Below are positions 1 through 4,978 of a stretch of 5,028 bases of DNA, one piece after another. The stretch spans positions 1 through 5,028 of the forward strand of contig NZ_DJFS01000071.1 of the NCBI RefSeq assembly GCF_002432125.1, given 5' to 3'. How positions within the stretch are numbered: the first letter of the stretch is position 1; every line of letters starts with the position of its first letter. Made by a program: the position numbers and the translations under genes. This stretch comes from Brevundimonas sp. UBA5866. GTDB lineage: Bacteria > Pseudomonadota > Alphaproteobacteria > Caulobacterales > Caulobacteraceae. The notes beneath the pieces were generated by a model. The model was not told where the DNA came from, searched no databases, and worked only from the letters and a program-made list of their open reading frames with translations.

Positions 1-168
1 CCGGCTCCCCAGCCGGCAGACTCCGGTGAGGAAATGTCACGCGATGCCTCCATGTTGCCGGGCTTTGTGACCCGTCCGGTGGCGATCGAGGAAGCGGGCG
101 AAGAGTCTCCGGCCCCGCGCCGCCGGGCCCCGCGCCGCAAGGCCGAGCCTGCTGCCAGCGAAGACTGA
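1..168 (+). CDS. C-terminal end of an unrecognised protein with basic Ala/Pro/Arg tail (5' partial)
   Basis: The first forward frame is open from the window edge to a TGA at 166-168 and gives the last 55 residues of a protein. The visible part has an acidic/polar stretch, a short hydrophobic patch (MLPGFVTRPV, about residues 18-27) and then a very basic Ala-Pro-Arg segment (APRRRAPRRK, about residues 38-47) ending in an acidic Ser-Glu-Asp. Such tails are disordered and often bind nucleic acid. They occur at the ends of several alphaproteobacterial proteins, including DUF4167 proteins, RNase E and RNA helicases. DUF4167 would be my weak first guess, but too little is present to name it. That the frame is coding is supported by its uninterrupted run to the window edge, its codon choice and the strong terminator 25 bp after the stop, which marks it as the last gene of its transcript. 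Confidence 0.7.
   Translation, partial: PAPQPADSGEEMSRDASMLPGFVTRPVAIEEAGEESPAPRRRAPRRKAEPAASED
112..141 (+). repeat. 15-bp in-frame tandem duplication (Ala-Pro-Arg-Arg-Arg/Lys)
   Basis: Two adjacent 15-base units (112-126 and 127-141) share the same first 12 bases and encode APRRR followed by APRRK. The identical stretch extends to 13 bases (111-123 and 126-138). The in-frame period of five codons suggests a small slippage or duplication that lengthened the basic tail of the partial gene. Confidence 0.6.
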
Positions 169-193
169 TTTCCGGTATCGAAGCCTGAAACAC

Positions 194-225
194 AAACCCG
201 CGGTACGAGAGTACCGCGGGTTTTT
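194..225 (+). terminator. Strong intrinsic terminator after the partial gene
   Basis: A perfect 10-bp GC-rich stem (197-206 pairing with 211-220) encloses a GAGA tetraloop (207-210) and is followed at once by five T residues (221-225). The three A residues before the stem can pair with the first three Ts, making a 13-bp stem. It sits 25 bp after the stop at 168 and before the next + strand gene, so it should end the upstream transcript. The A tract on the left is only three bases long, so activity on the other strand would be weaker. Confidence 0.93.
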
Positions 226-242
226 GCGTGTATGGATAGTAA

Positions 243-260
243 CTGAAACTTTCGTTTCAG
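243..260. promoter_or_regulatory. Perfect 7-bp inverted repeat, candidate TetR-type operator
   Basis: CTGAAAC at 243-249 is mirrored exactly by GTTTCAG at 254-260 across a 4-base spacer (TTTC). Palindromes with GAAAC/GTTTC half-sites are typical of TetR/AcrR-family operators. This one lies in the 71-bp gap between the terminator and the start of the degenerate ATPase-like gene, where an operator would be expected. It is not followed by a T tract, so a terminator is unlikely. No TetR gene is visible in the window, so the regulator, if there is one, is encoded elsewhere. I could not identify a convincing -35/-10 pair around it. Confidence 0.4.
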
Positions 261-296
261 GCGCAATGACGGTCGTGGATATTGCAGAACGATGTC

Positions 297-908
297 ATGG
301 CGACCCCAGGTTTTACCCATCATCTGAGCGATCTGCTGGCACAGCTTCACCGGCTGTCGGGCCTGATGGGCGATCCCCTGCCTGTCGTTCCGGAAGCCTT
401 GCCGCCCATGCCTGCGGTCTGGTGCAATCCGCGACGCTGTGTCGAGACGGCGGGGTGGCGGGTGAGTGACTATGCCTTCTTCCACCATGTCGATGTGCTG
501 CGTCCCTATGGACTGGCCATGCCGATGGTGATGGTCGATGAGGTTGTCCTGACAGCGCTCATCGTCGAACTGATGAAATCCGCCATAGAGGCCAGCGCCG
601 ACAAGGGAGCGGTGGTCTGTCATCTGTATCAGGACCCGCGCGGGCTGCGCATCTGCATCTGTGACAGCAGCGGCCATAACCACAGGCACATCCTCCAACT
701 GGAGGCAAACAGCCGCCTGCGGATATTCAAACAGGCCGCCGTCGAGGTGGATGCCCTTGGCGGGGTGTTGATTGTCGCCTGCCATCCGGACGAGGGTGTG
801 GTGGTCGAGCTTCTGTTTCCGCCCGAACGCCTTGTGCAACCTGCGGCTTTCCTGCCTGCGCCCCTGTCGGCCAATGACGACAGGAAGGGGCGGCACCAGA
901 AGATCTGA
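297..908 (+). CDS. Degenerate histidine-kinase-like ATPase (HATPase_c-like) domain protein
   Basis: This 203-aa soluble protein has no signal peptide or membrane segment. Residues about 80-175 follow the layout of a GHKL/HATPase_c domain: an Asp followed by a hydrophobic helix and an N-box-like ELMKSAIEAS (91-100), a G1-like DSSG (123-126), and an LGG (154-156) leading into a final strand ending ELLFP (171-175). The metal-binding Asn of the N-box is Ser95, and the Gly-rich G2/lid segment before LGG is replaced by SRLRIFKQ (139-146), so ATP binding is doubtful. The N-terminal ~80 residues show no HisKA-type phosphoacceptor motif. It could be a pseudokinase-like adaptor, an anti-sigma-like protein or a very divergent phosphotransferase. 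The start is uncertain: ATG 297 has no clear Shine-Dalgarno sequence, and TTG 282 in the same frame would add five residues. An in-frame stop at 267-269 limits further extension. It lies between a terminator plus palindrome and the DUF4893 gene, which starts 92 bp downstream. The domain call is inferred from motif order only. Confidence 0.7.
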   Translation: MATPGFTHHLSDLLAQLHRLSGLMGDPLPVVPEALPPMPAVWCNPRRCVETAGWRVSDYAFFHHVDVLRPYGLAMPMVMVDEVVLTALIVELMKSAIEASADKGAVVCHLYQDPRGLRICICDSSGHNHRHILQLEANSRLRIFKQAAVEVDALGGVLIVACHPDEGVVVELLFPPERLVQPAAFLPAPLSANDDRKGRHQKI

Positions 909-932
909 AGACCGACAGGACCGCTATTCGGG

Positions 933-961
933 TTGACGTGAGCAACGCTTGGCTTTGGAAT
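933..961 (+). promoter_or_regulatory. Candidate sigma-70-type promoter for the DUF4893 lipoprotein gene
   Basis: TTGACG (933-938) matches five of six -35 consensus bases. A spacer of exactly 17 bp leads to TGGAAT (956-961), which matches four of six -10 bases. Transcription would begin near 968, about 33 bases before the GTG at 1001. This supports the shorter start and separate transcription of the lipoprotein gene, but it was read by eye and the -10 is imperfect. Confidence 0.35.
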
Positions 962-989
962 GGATGTTGTGGTCGCAGGGCCTCGTTGC

Positions 990-994
990 GGGAG
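990..994 (+). promoter_or_regulatory. Ribosome binding site deciding the GTG start at 1001
   Basis: GGGAG at 990-994 lies six bases before GTG 1001. The alternative GTG at 938 has no comparable site and would put 21 residues without signal-peptide character ahead of the export signal. Confidence 0.6.
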
Positions 995-1000
995 TTGCGG

Positions 1001-1714
1001 GTGAGTTTCCCAGGTGCCTATTCCGTAAAGCGCGGATGCGTTGGCGTGGCTGTGGCCATAGCTGCTGGTGTTCTGGCGGCCTGTGCGTCAACGGGCACGG
1101 TTGCGCCGTCTCCGGCAGATGCTGTGGCCGCGCCCCCACCACCGCCGCCGCCACCGAATGTCTCCGTTCTGGCCGATTGGCGCAGCCTGATCACGCCGAT
1201 GGACCGTGATCGCTACCAACGCCGCGAGGCGGCGTGGACGGTGGCGCTGGAACAGGCGCATCGTCTGGGCGGCAGCGGCGATCTGAACGCCCTGGGGGCC
1301 TTGATCGACCCTGATGCAACGCTGAACGACCCGCTGCTTCCCGAAGGCAACTACCGTTGCCGCACCGTTAAGCTGGGCGCTTCGAGTGAGGACAGCGACC
1401 TTGGCTATGTCGTCTATGGCTGGTTCGCCTGCCGCATCACCCGTACGGACGAGGGGCTCAGGCTCACCAAATTGACGGGGTCACAGCGGGTGCAGGGTAT
1501 CTTCTACCCTGAGAACCAGACCCATATGGTCCTGCTCGGTGCTATGGCCCTGGCCAATGAGGCGCGCGCGCCCGAGTATGCCAGCAGGCCCGATCGGGAT
1601 GTGGTCTCCGTTCTTGAGCGCATCGGCCCGCAGCACTGGCGCGTGGTCACGCCCTGGCCCCAGGTCGAATCCAATCTCGATATACTGGAATTGGTACCGT
1701 CCACGTCGCGTTGA
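1001..1714 (+). CDS. DUF4893 domain-containing lipoprotein
   Basis: This 237-aa protein begins with a lipoprotein signal: basic K10-R11, a hydrophobic stretch of about 13-25 and a lipobox LAAC with the lipidated Cys at 28. Ala29 at +2 suggests outer-membrane sorting. A disordered linker with eight consecutive prolines (45-52) tethers the folded domain, which runs from about residue 58 to the end. That domain has the DUF4893 pattern: an early Trp-Arg-Ser-Leu (60-63), a central YRCRTVKLG (118-126), a second Cys in ACRI (143-146), the GSQRVQG segment (160-166) and a C-terminal W..V.PWPQVES.LDILEL run. Cys120 and Cys144 could form a disulfide in the periplasm. The molecular function of DUF4893 is unknown to me. 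GTG at 1001 is preferred because of the GGGAG site and the immediate signal peptide. The gene ends 55 bp before the next + strand gene, so the two may be co-transcribed. Confidence 0.88.
   Translation: MSFPGAYSVKRGCVGVAVAIAAGVLAACASTGTVAPSPADAVAAPPPPPPPPNVSVLADWRSLITPMDRDRYQRREAAWTVALEQAHRLGGSGDLNALGALIDPDATLNDPLLPEGNYRCRTVKLGASSEDSDLGYVVYGWFACRITRTDEGLRLTKLTGSQRVQGIFYPENQTHMVLLGAMALANEARAPEYASRPDRDVVSVLERIGPQHWRVVTPWPQVESNLDILELVPSTSR
1133..1156 (+). repeat. Poly-proline codon run in the lipoprotein linker
   Basis: Eight consecutive proline codons (CCC, CCA and CCG mixed) lie between the lipobox region and the DUF4893 domain. Mixed codons argue against simple trinucleotide slippage. Proline runs of this kind usually need elongation factor P for efficient translation, and the linker probably acts as a stiff spacer from the membrane. 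Confidence 0.8.
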
Positions 1715-1760
1715 CTTGGGCTGTGGCGATCCCCAAGCTGGTCAATGTGATGATTTCAGC

Positions 1761-1767
1761 GGAGGGG
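1761..1767 (+). promoter_or_regulatory. Strong Shine-Dalgarno for the small membrane protein
   Basis: GGAGGGG at 1761-1767 precedes ATG 1770, with the GGAGG core four bases from the start. This fixes the start and rules out the much longer upstream extension of the same frame, which runs through the lipoprotein gene in the wrong frame. Confidence 0.7.
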
Positions 1768-1769
1768 CC

Positions 1770-2186
1770 ATGTCCACCACCACCCAATTCGGAACCAAGG
1801 CAACGATCTGGACCATCGTCAGTGTGATCGTGGTCGCCGCGGGCGTTCTGGTCGGCCTGCCGACCTACAACGTCTATTCCAAACAGATGCAGGGCCGCGC
1901 CGCCTATGAGGAGGCGGTCCAGAACCGCCGCATCCGCGTGCTGGAAGCCCAGGCCGCCCTCGATTCCGCCAAGCTGACGGCGCAGGCCGAGATCGAACGC
2001 GCCAAGGGTGCCAACGAGGCCAACCGCATTATGGCCGAGGCTCTGGGCGGGCCGGAAAACTATCTGCGCTGGTCCTACATCAACATGTTGCAGGAAACCG
2101 CAGGCAAGGAAGGTCGCCAGACCATCTACATTCCCACCGAGGCGGGCATGCCCATCCTCGAAGCGGGCAAGCGCAGCGACCGATGA
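1770..2186 (+). CDS. Small membrane-anchored protein resembling an SPFH/prohibitin tail without the SPFH domain
   Basis: This 138-aa protein has a short polar N-terminus, one transmembrane helix (about residues 12-32), an Ala/Glu/Arg/Lys-rich probable coiled coil (about 40-90) and a conserved-looking end. The stretch from 71 to 101 (AQAEIERAKG, then ANEANRIMAEAL, then YLRW) closely resembles the segment after the SPFH/Band 7 domain in prohibitins, stomatins and HflK/HflC, where repeated A/E/G helices lead to EANRI and a Y-L-R/K motif. The C-terminal IYIPTEAGMPILEAGK (119-134) corresponds to the VIP...PLL-like tail of those proteins. The SPFH domain (about 150 residues) is absent, and 138 aa looks like a whole small gene rather than a remnant, since it has its own strong ribosome site and terminator. 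Similar tail-only proteins probably occur elsewhere in proteobacteria and phages. Likely role: oligomerising inner-membrane protein; partner unknown. Confidence 0.8.
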   Translation: MSTTTQFGTKATIWTIVSVIVVAAGVLVGLPTYNVYSKQMQGRAAYEEAVQNRRIRVLEAQAALDSAKLTAQAEIERAKGANEANRIMAEALGGPENYLRWSYINMLQETAGKEGRQTIYIPTEAGMPILEAGKRSDR

Positions 2187-2191
2187 ACAGA

Positions 2192-2221
2192 AAAGGGCCG
2201 GATCATCTGATCCGGCCCTTT
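2192..2221. terminator. Bidirectional intrinsic terminator between convergent genes
   Basis: A 10-bp perfect GC-rich stem (2195-2204 with 2209-2218) closes a 4-base loop and is flanked by AAAA on the left (2191-2194) and TTT on the right (2219-2221). It therefore reads as hairpin plus T tract on both strands. It lies five bp after the stop of the small membrane protein (+) and five bp after the stop of the serine hydrolase (-), so it should terminate both converging transcripts. Confidence 0.92.
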
Positions 2222-2226
2222 ACCTG

Positions 2227-3867
2227 TCAGCTGACCTTGGTCAGCCGCAGGTTCTGATAGTCGTACGAGAAGTCGATATCCGGCGAGACGCCCTTGAGCG
2301 TCGCGCGGACCGGCTGCCTGTTCTCGACCTCGAAGGTGAAGAAGGCGTCTTCCTCGCGGGTATCGACAAATCGGGTGCGCAGGGTGTTGCCGTCATAGGG
2401 CTCCATCCAGCCCTTGAGCGCAGGGGTATGGCTGAAGGTCACCCACAGGCCTTCCTTGCGGTCACGACCGCGCCCCGTGGTCCGTTCCGAGATCAGGATG
2501 TCGCCGTACCAGGGATCACGCCACGTTCCGGTATAGGCCGATAGCGGCAGGGGCGTACGGGCACCGGCTTTCTGCTTGGCGTCGATTTCCTTGGCGGCAT
2601 TCAGGGATTTTTCGATGCCCTCCGCCTCCAGGCGCTTGGAGTCGGCAATCCAGTCGATATCGACCCTGCCCATAGCAATGTCCGTAAGCCCCGAACGCAG
2701 CGCCCGAAGCAGGAAGCTTTCCTCGGCATTGGTAAAGATGCTGAATCCGGTCCTGCGGCCGGTAATCAGCACGGTCGAGGAGATGCCGCCCGGAGAGCCG
2801 CCGCCGTGGGTGGCGATCCGCTCGCCGCGATAGTCCTGTACCTGCAAGCCCAGTGCATAGGTCGAGGCAACCGCACGGTTCGGCAGAGCCGCCGTCGGCC
2901 CCTCGGAGTTGGAAACGACGATGTTCGGCTTGTACATTTCCTTGGCCACTGCCTCGGAGAACAGGCGCGTGCCGTCGGCCATCTGGCCGTTGTTCAGTCG
3001 CAGGGCGATCCATTTGGCCCAGTCACGCGGGCTGGCGCAGATGCCACCGGCAGCGGCGGCATTGTCCCAGTTCCAGACCTCGGCGATCGACTGAGCGATC
3101 TGGGTCATCTCGCCCTGATAGCGCAGGGGAGGGCCGACGCGGCCGTGCGGCAGGGCCGATTTGGCCGGATCGGCCAGACGCGCCAGCGGCACAGTGTCGG
3201 TCATGCCCAGCGGATCGAGCACGCGGGTCTGGACAAAGTCCTCCCACGTCAGGCCCGACACGCGCTCGATCACGGCACCGGCCACCACGAACATCAGATT
3301 GCAGTAATGGTAGTTGGCGCGGAACCCGTCCTCGATCGGCACGAAGGAGGCCTGACGCAGCACATCGGCACGCGAACGGTCGCTGTTGGGCCAGAACAGC
3401 AGGTCGCCCGCGCCCAGACCGAAGCCCGCACGGTGCGACAGGGTATCGCGCACGGTGATCCGTTCGGCGATCACCGGATCGGACAGGGTGAACTCGGGGA
3501 TATAGGTTTTGATGGGTTCGTCCCACTTCACCTTGCCCTCGTCCACCAGCATGCCGAGGCAGGCCGCCGTGACATTCTTGGAGTTGGAGGCGATGGCGAA
3601 CAGGGTGCTGTCATCAGCCGGAGCATTCTGGCCACGGATACGGGTGCCATAGCCCTTGGCCAGCAGGGTCTGGCCATCTTTCACCAGTGCGATGCCAACG
3701 GCTGGCTGGTCCGGCCATGCGGCCAGACAGCGCTGCACATAGGCCTCGAACGCTTCGGCCAGAGAGGCGTCGTCATTGGCCGCCGCGCGGGACACTGCCG
3801 GTCGTCCGGCCAGTGCAACGGCGCCGCCACTCAAAAGCGCGGTACGGCGGGAAAGGTGCGGGATCAT
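2227..3867 (-). CDS. Tat-exported serine hydrolase, beta-lactamase/PBP-like family, with DUF3471-like C-terminal domain
   Basis: This 546-aa enzyme starts with a twin-arginine signal (S6-R7-R8-T-A-L-L, hydrophobic to about 20, probable cleavage near 28-30). The catalytic domain carries the class C beta-lactamase/esterase motifs in order: S94-N-S-K97 (nucleophile and general base), LSHRAGF (143-149), Y188-C-N190 and H355-G-G-G (the KTG/HxG equivalent). AAGG (273-276) adds a further family landmark. After about residue 400 a helical linker leads to a beta-rich domain (about 438-546) opening with YTGTWRDPWYGDI, as in DUF3471 domains attached to this hydrolase family. Substrate cannot be told: relatives include esterases, D-aminopeptidases and true beta-lactamases, and the name alone should not be read as antibiotic resistance. 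It acts in the periplasm. ATG 3867 is preferred over GTG 3873 because GGAG (3876-3873) sits five bases before it. It is 114 bp downstream of the BCCT transporter on the same strand and ends at a shared bidirectional terminator. Confidence 0.92.
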   Translation of the reverse strand: MIPHLSRRTALLSGGAVALAGRPAVSRAAANDDASLAEAFEAYVQRCLAAWPDQPAVGIALVKDGQTLLAKGYGTRIRGQNAPADDSTLFAIASNSKNVTAACLGMLVDEGKVKWDEPIKTYIPEFTLSDPVIAERITVRDTLSHRAGFGLGAGDLLFWPNSDRSRADVLRQASFVPIEDGFRANYHYCNLMFVVAGAVIERVSGLTWEDFVQTRVLDPLGMTDTVPLARLADPAKSALPHGRVGPPLRYQGEMTQIAQSIAEVWNWDNAAAAGGICASPRDWAKWIALRLNNGQMADGTRLFSEAVAKEMYKPNIVVSNSEGPTAALPNRAVASTYALGLQVQDYRGERIATHGGGSPGGISSTVLITGRRTGFSIFTNAEESFLLRALRSGLTDIAMGRVDIDWIADSKRLEAEGIEKSLNAAKEIDAKQKAGARTPLPLSAYTGTWRDPWYGDILISERTTGRGRDRKEGLWVTFSHTPALKGWMEPYDGNTLRTRFVDTREEDAFFTFEVENRQPVRATLKGVSPDIDFSYDYQNLRLTKVS

Positions 3868-3872
3868 GGTCA

Positions 3873-3876
3873 CTCC
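3873..3876 (-). promoter_or_regulatory. Ribosome binding site deciding the ATG start of the serine hydrolase
   Basis: On the minus strand GGAG (3876 to 3873) lies five bases upstream of ATG 3867. It overlaps the alternative GTG at 3873, which therefore cannot use it and is the poorer start. Confidence 0.6.
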
Positions 3877-3903
3877 GGCTAAACAACGCCGGTCAGGCTA
3901 AAC
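3874..3903. repeat. Direct repeat of an 11-bp element just upstream of the serine hydrolase
   Basis: TCCGGCTAAAC (3874-3884) and TCAGGCTAAAC (3893-3903) match at 10 of 11 positions and start 19 bp apart, close to two helical turns. On the minus strand they occupy the leader just before the hydrolase ribosome site. They could be a pair of regulator contacts or a chance small duplication. No recognised family motif. Confidence 0.35.
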
Positions 3904-3916
3904 CTGTGTGCCCATG

Positions 3917-3937
3917 CCGCCAAGGGCCGTTTGGCGG
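3917..3937. repeat. 7-bp inverted repeat in the transporter-hydrolase gap
   Basis: CCGCCAA (3917-3923) pairs with TTGGCGG (3931-3937) across a 7-base loop. Neither side has a T tract, so it is not a canonical terminator. In the transcript it may form a hairpin that stabilises the transporter mRNA end or weakly separates the two genes. The rest of the 114-bp gap holds the direct repeat nearby and no clear promoter. Confidence 0.4.
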
Positions 3938-3981
3938 ACGCGAACAGATCACGCCCGCCACAATGGCCCGCTACGGCGACC

Positions 3982-4974
3982 TCAGAGGTTCGCGCGCCAG
4001 CGTTGCAGATGGTCCAGGACGTCACTGACGATCTGTTCTCGGGTAAAGCCCGTGATATCGCGTGCACGCTTGCCGTCACTGCTGGTGACCATCATGCGCC
4101 ACTCGATCTCGCGGCGGTTGCGACGGGCTTCGGAAGCGTTCAGGGCCGGACGGGGTCGTGAACCTGCCTTTACCGTATAGTGGAAGGCCCGCCCCTTTTC
4201 GTTGTCGATGGACAGGGCCACGCCTTCTTCCGTCGTGTCCAGATGGGCCAGTTCGGCATTGGCGCTCAGCGCGTCATGCACGTCCTGCAGGGCGGGCTGG
4301 GCCGTGGTCTGGATCTGGCGCTCGATCTGGGGAAGCGAAGCCGGTGCGAAGACAAAGCGCAGTCTGGCACCGAGATGCGGCGCGGCCTGCTCGATGACTT
4401 CGCCTCTCAGGTCGGCGTTCATCTGCCGGATCAGGCCCGCGCCCGTCAGCAGTAGGATGACGGCAAACGGCAGGGCCGCCACCAATGTCGCCGTCTGCAG
4501 CGCCGACAGTCCGCCCGCGACCAGCAGCGCCGATGACACCATCGCCAGAAGCGCCGCCCAATAGACCCGCATCCAGCCGGGCGCGTCATCGTCCTCTGTC
4601 GACTTGGCTGACAGATTGGCCAGTATCAGCGCACCGGAATCAGCCGAGGTCACGAAGAACACCATGACCAGCGCGATGGCCAGGCCCGACGTGACCATCG
4701 GCCAGGGGAAGTATTCGAGGAATTTGAACAGGGCCGTCGACAGATCGGTTTGCACCGCATTGGCAATCGCACCCTGGGCTGCACCCATGTCCAGTGCCAT
4801 TGCCGAGTTGCCGAAAACCGTCATCCAGAGGAAGGTGAAGGCGGTCGGCACGGTCAGCACGCTGATGATGAACTCGCGCACGGTGCGCCCGCGCGAGATG
4901 CGGGCGATGAACATGCCCACGAACGGCGACCACGCGATCCACCACGCCCAGTAGAAGAGCGTCCAGTCCGCCAA
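3982..4974 (-). CDS. BCCT-family (BetT-type) choline/betaine transporter, C-terminal part (5' partial)
   Basis: About 330 residues of a sodium- or proton-coupled inner-membrane transporter for choline, glycine betaine or related quaternary amines. The first visible segment, FYWAWWIAWSPFVGMFIARI (retained residues 7-26), is the BCCT signature helix; W11, W12 and W15 match the Trp residues of the substrate-binding box in transmembrane helix 8 of BetP. Further helices follow near 35-55, 92-112 (ending in the conserved VTSADSG, 108-114), 134-155 and 160-180. A hydrophilic cytoplasmic tail of about 150 residues (182-330), with RDITGFTREQIVSDVLDHL near its end, is of the long BetT type, linked to osmotic control in studied relatives. 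Complete BetT-like proteins are about 650-700 aa, so roughly half is missing. The codon at 4974 is TTG inside the family sequence, not a start. The frame stays open to the window edge, but those bases look artefactual. The hydrolase gene follows 114 bp downstream. Substrate is not determined. Confidence 0.92.
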   Translation of the reverse strand: MADWTLFYWAWWIAWSPFVGMFIARISRGRTVREFIISVLTVPTAFTFLWMTVFGNSAMALDMGAAQGAIANAVQTDLSTALFKFLEYFPWPMVTSGLAIALVMVFFVTSADSGALILANLSAKSTEDDDAPGWMRVYWAALLAMVSSALLVAGGLSALQTATLVAALPFAVILLLTGAGLIRQMNADLRGEVIEQAAPHLGARLRFVFAPASLPQIERQIQTTAQPALQDVHDALSANAELAHLDTTEEGVALSIDNEKGRAFHYTVKAGSRPRPALNASEARRNRREIEWRMMVTSSDGKRARDITGFTREQIVSDVLDHLQRWRANL

Positions 4975-4978
4975 ACAA

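Noticed and set aside
938..1000. An upstream GTG start for the DUF4893 lipoprotein
   Set aside because: It has no Shine-Dalgarno, overlaps the candidate promoter and adds 21 residues ahead of the signal peptide.
1715..1737. A small inverted repeat (CTTGGG/CCCAAG) after the lipoprotein gene as a terminator
   Set aside because: The stem is only 6 bp with an 11-base loop and there is no T tract; readthrough to the next gene is more likely.
2008..2544. A + strand open frame crossing the terminator between the convergent genes
   Set aside because: It runs out of frame through the small membrane protein, across a strong terminator and into antisense of the hydrolase.
2853..3458. A second + strand open frame (about 201 codons) inside the hydrolase
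   Set aside because: It is Arg/Pro/Ser-rich, overlaps both the hydrolase and the other antisense frame, and has no family resemblance.
2227..3867. Calling the hydrolase an AmpC-type antibiotic-resistance beta-lactamase
   Set aside because: It has an HGGG in place of KTG and a long DUF3471-like domain, which point to the wide esterase/peptidase branch of the family.
2806..3882. A long + strand open frame (about 358 codons) opposite the serine hydrolase
   Set aside because: It is antisense to a gene with a full set of catalytic motifs, has no ribosome site, and its His/Gln/Gly/Arg-rich product looks like a high-GC shadow.
4972..4974. TTG as a true start of the transporter
   Set aside because: The encoded sequence begins immediately before the mid-protein BCCT signature helix, so this is an internal Leu codon in a truncated gene.
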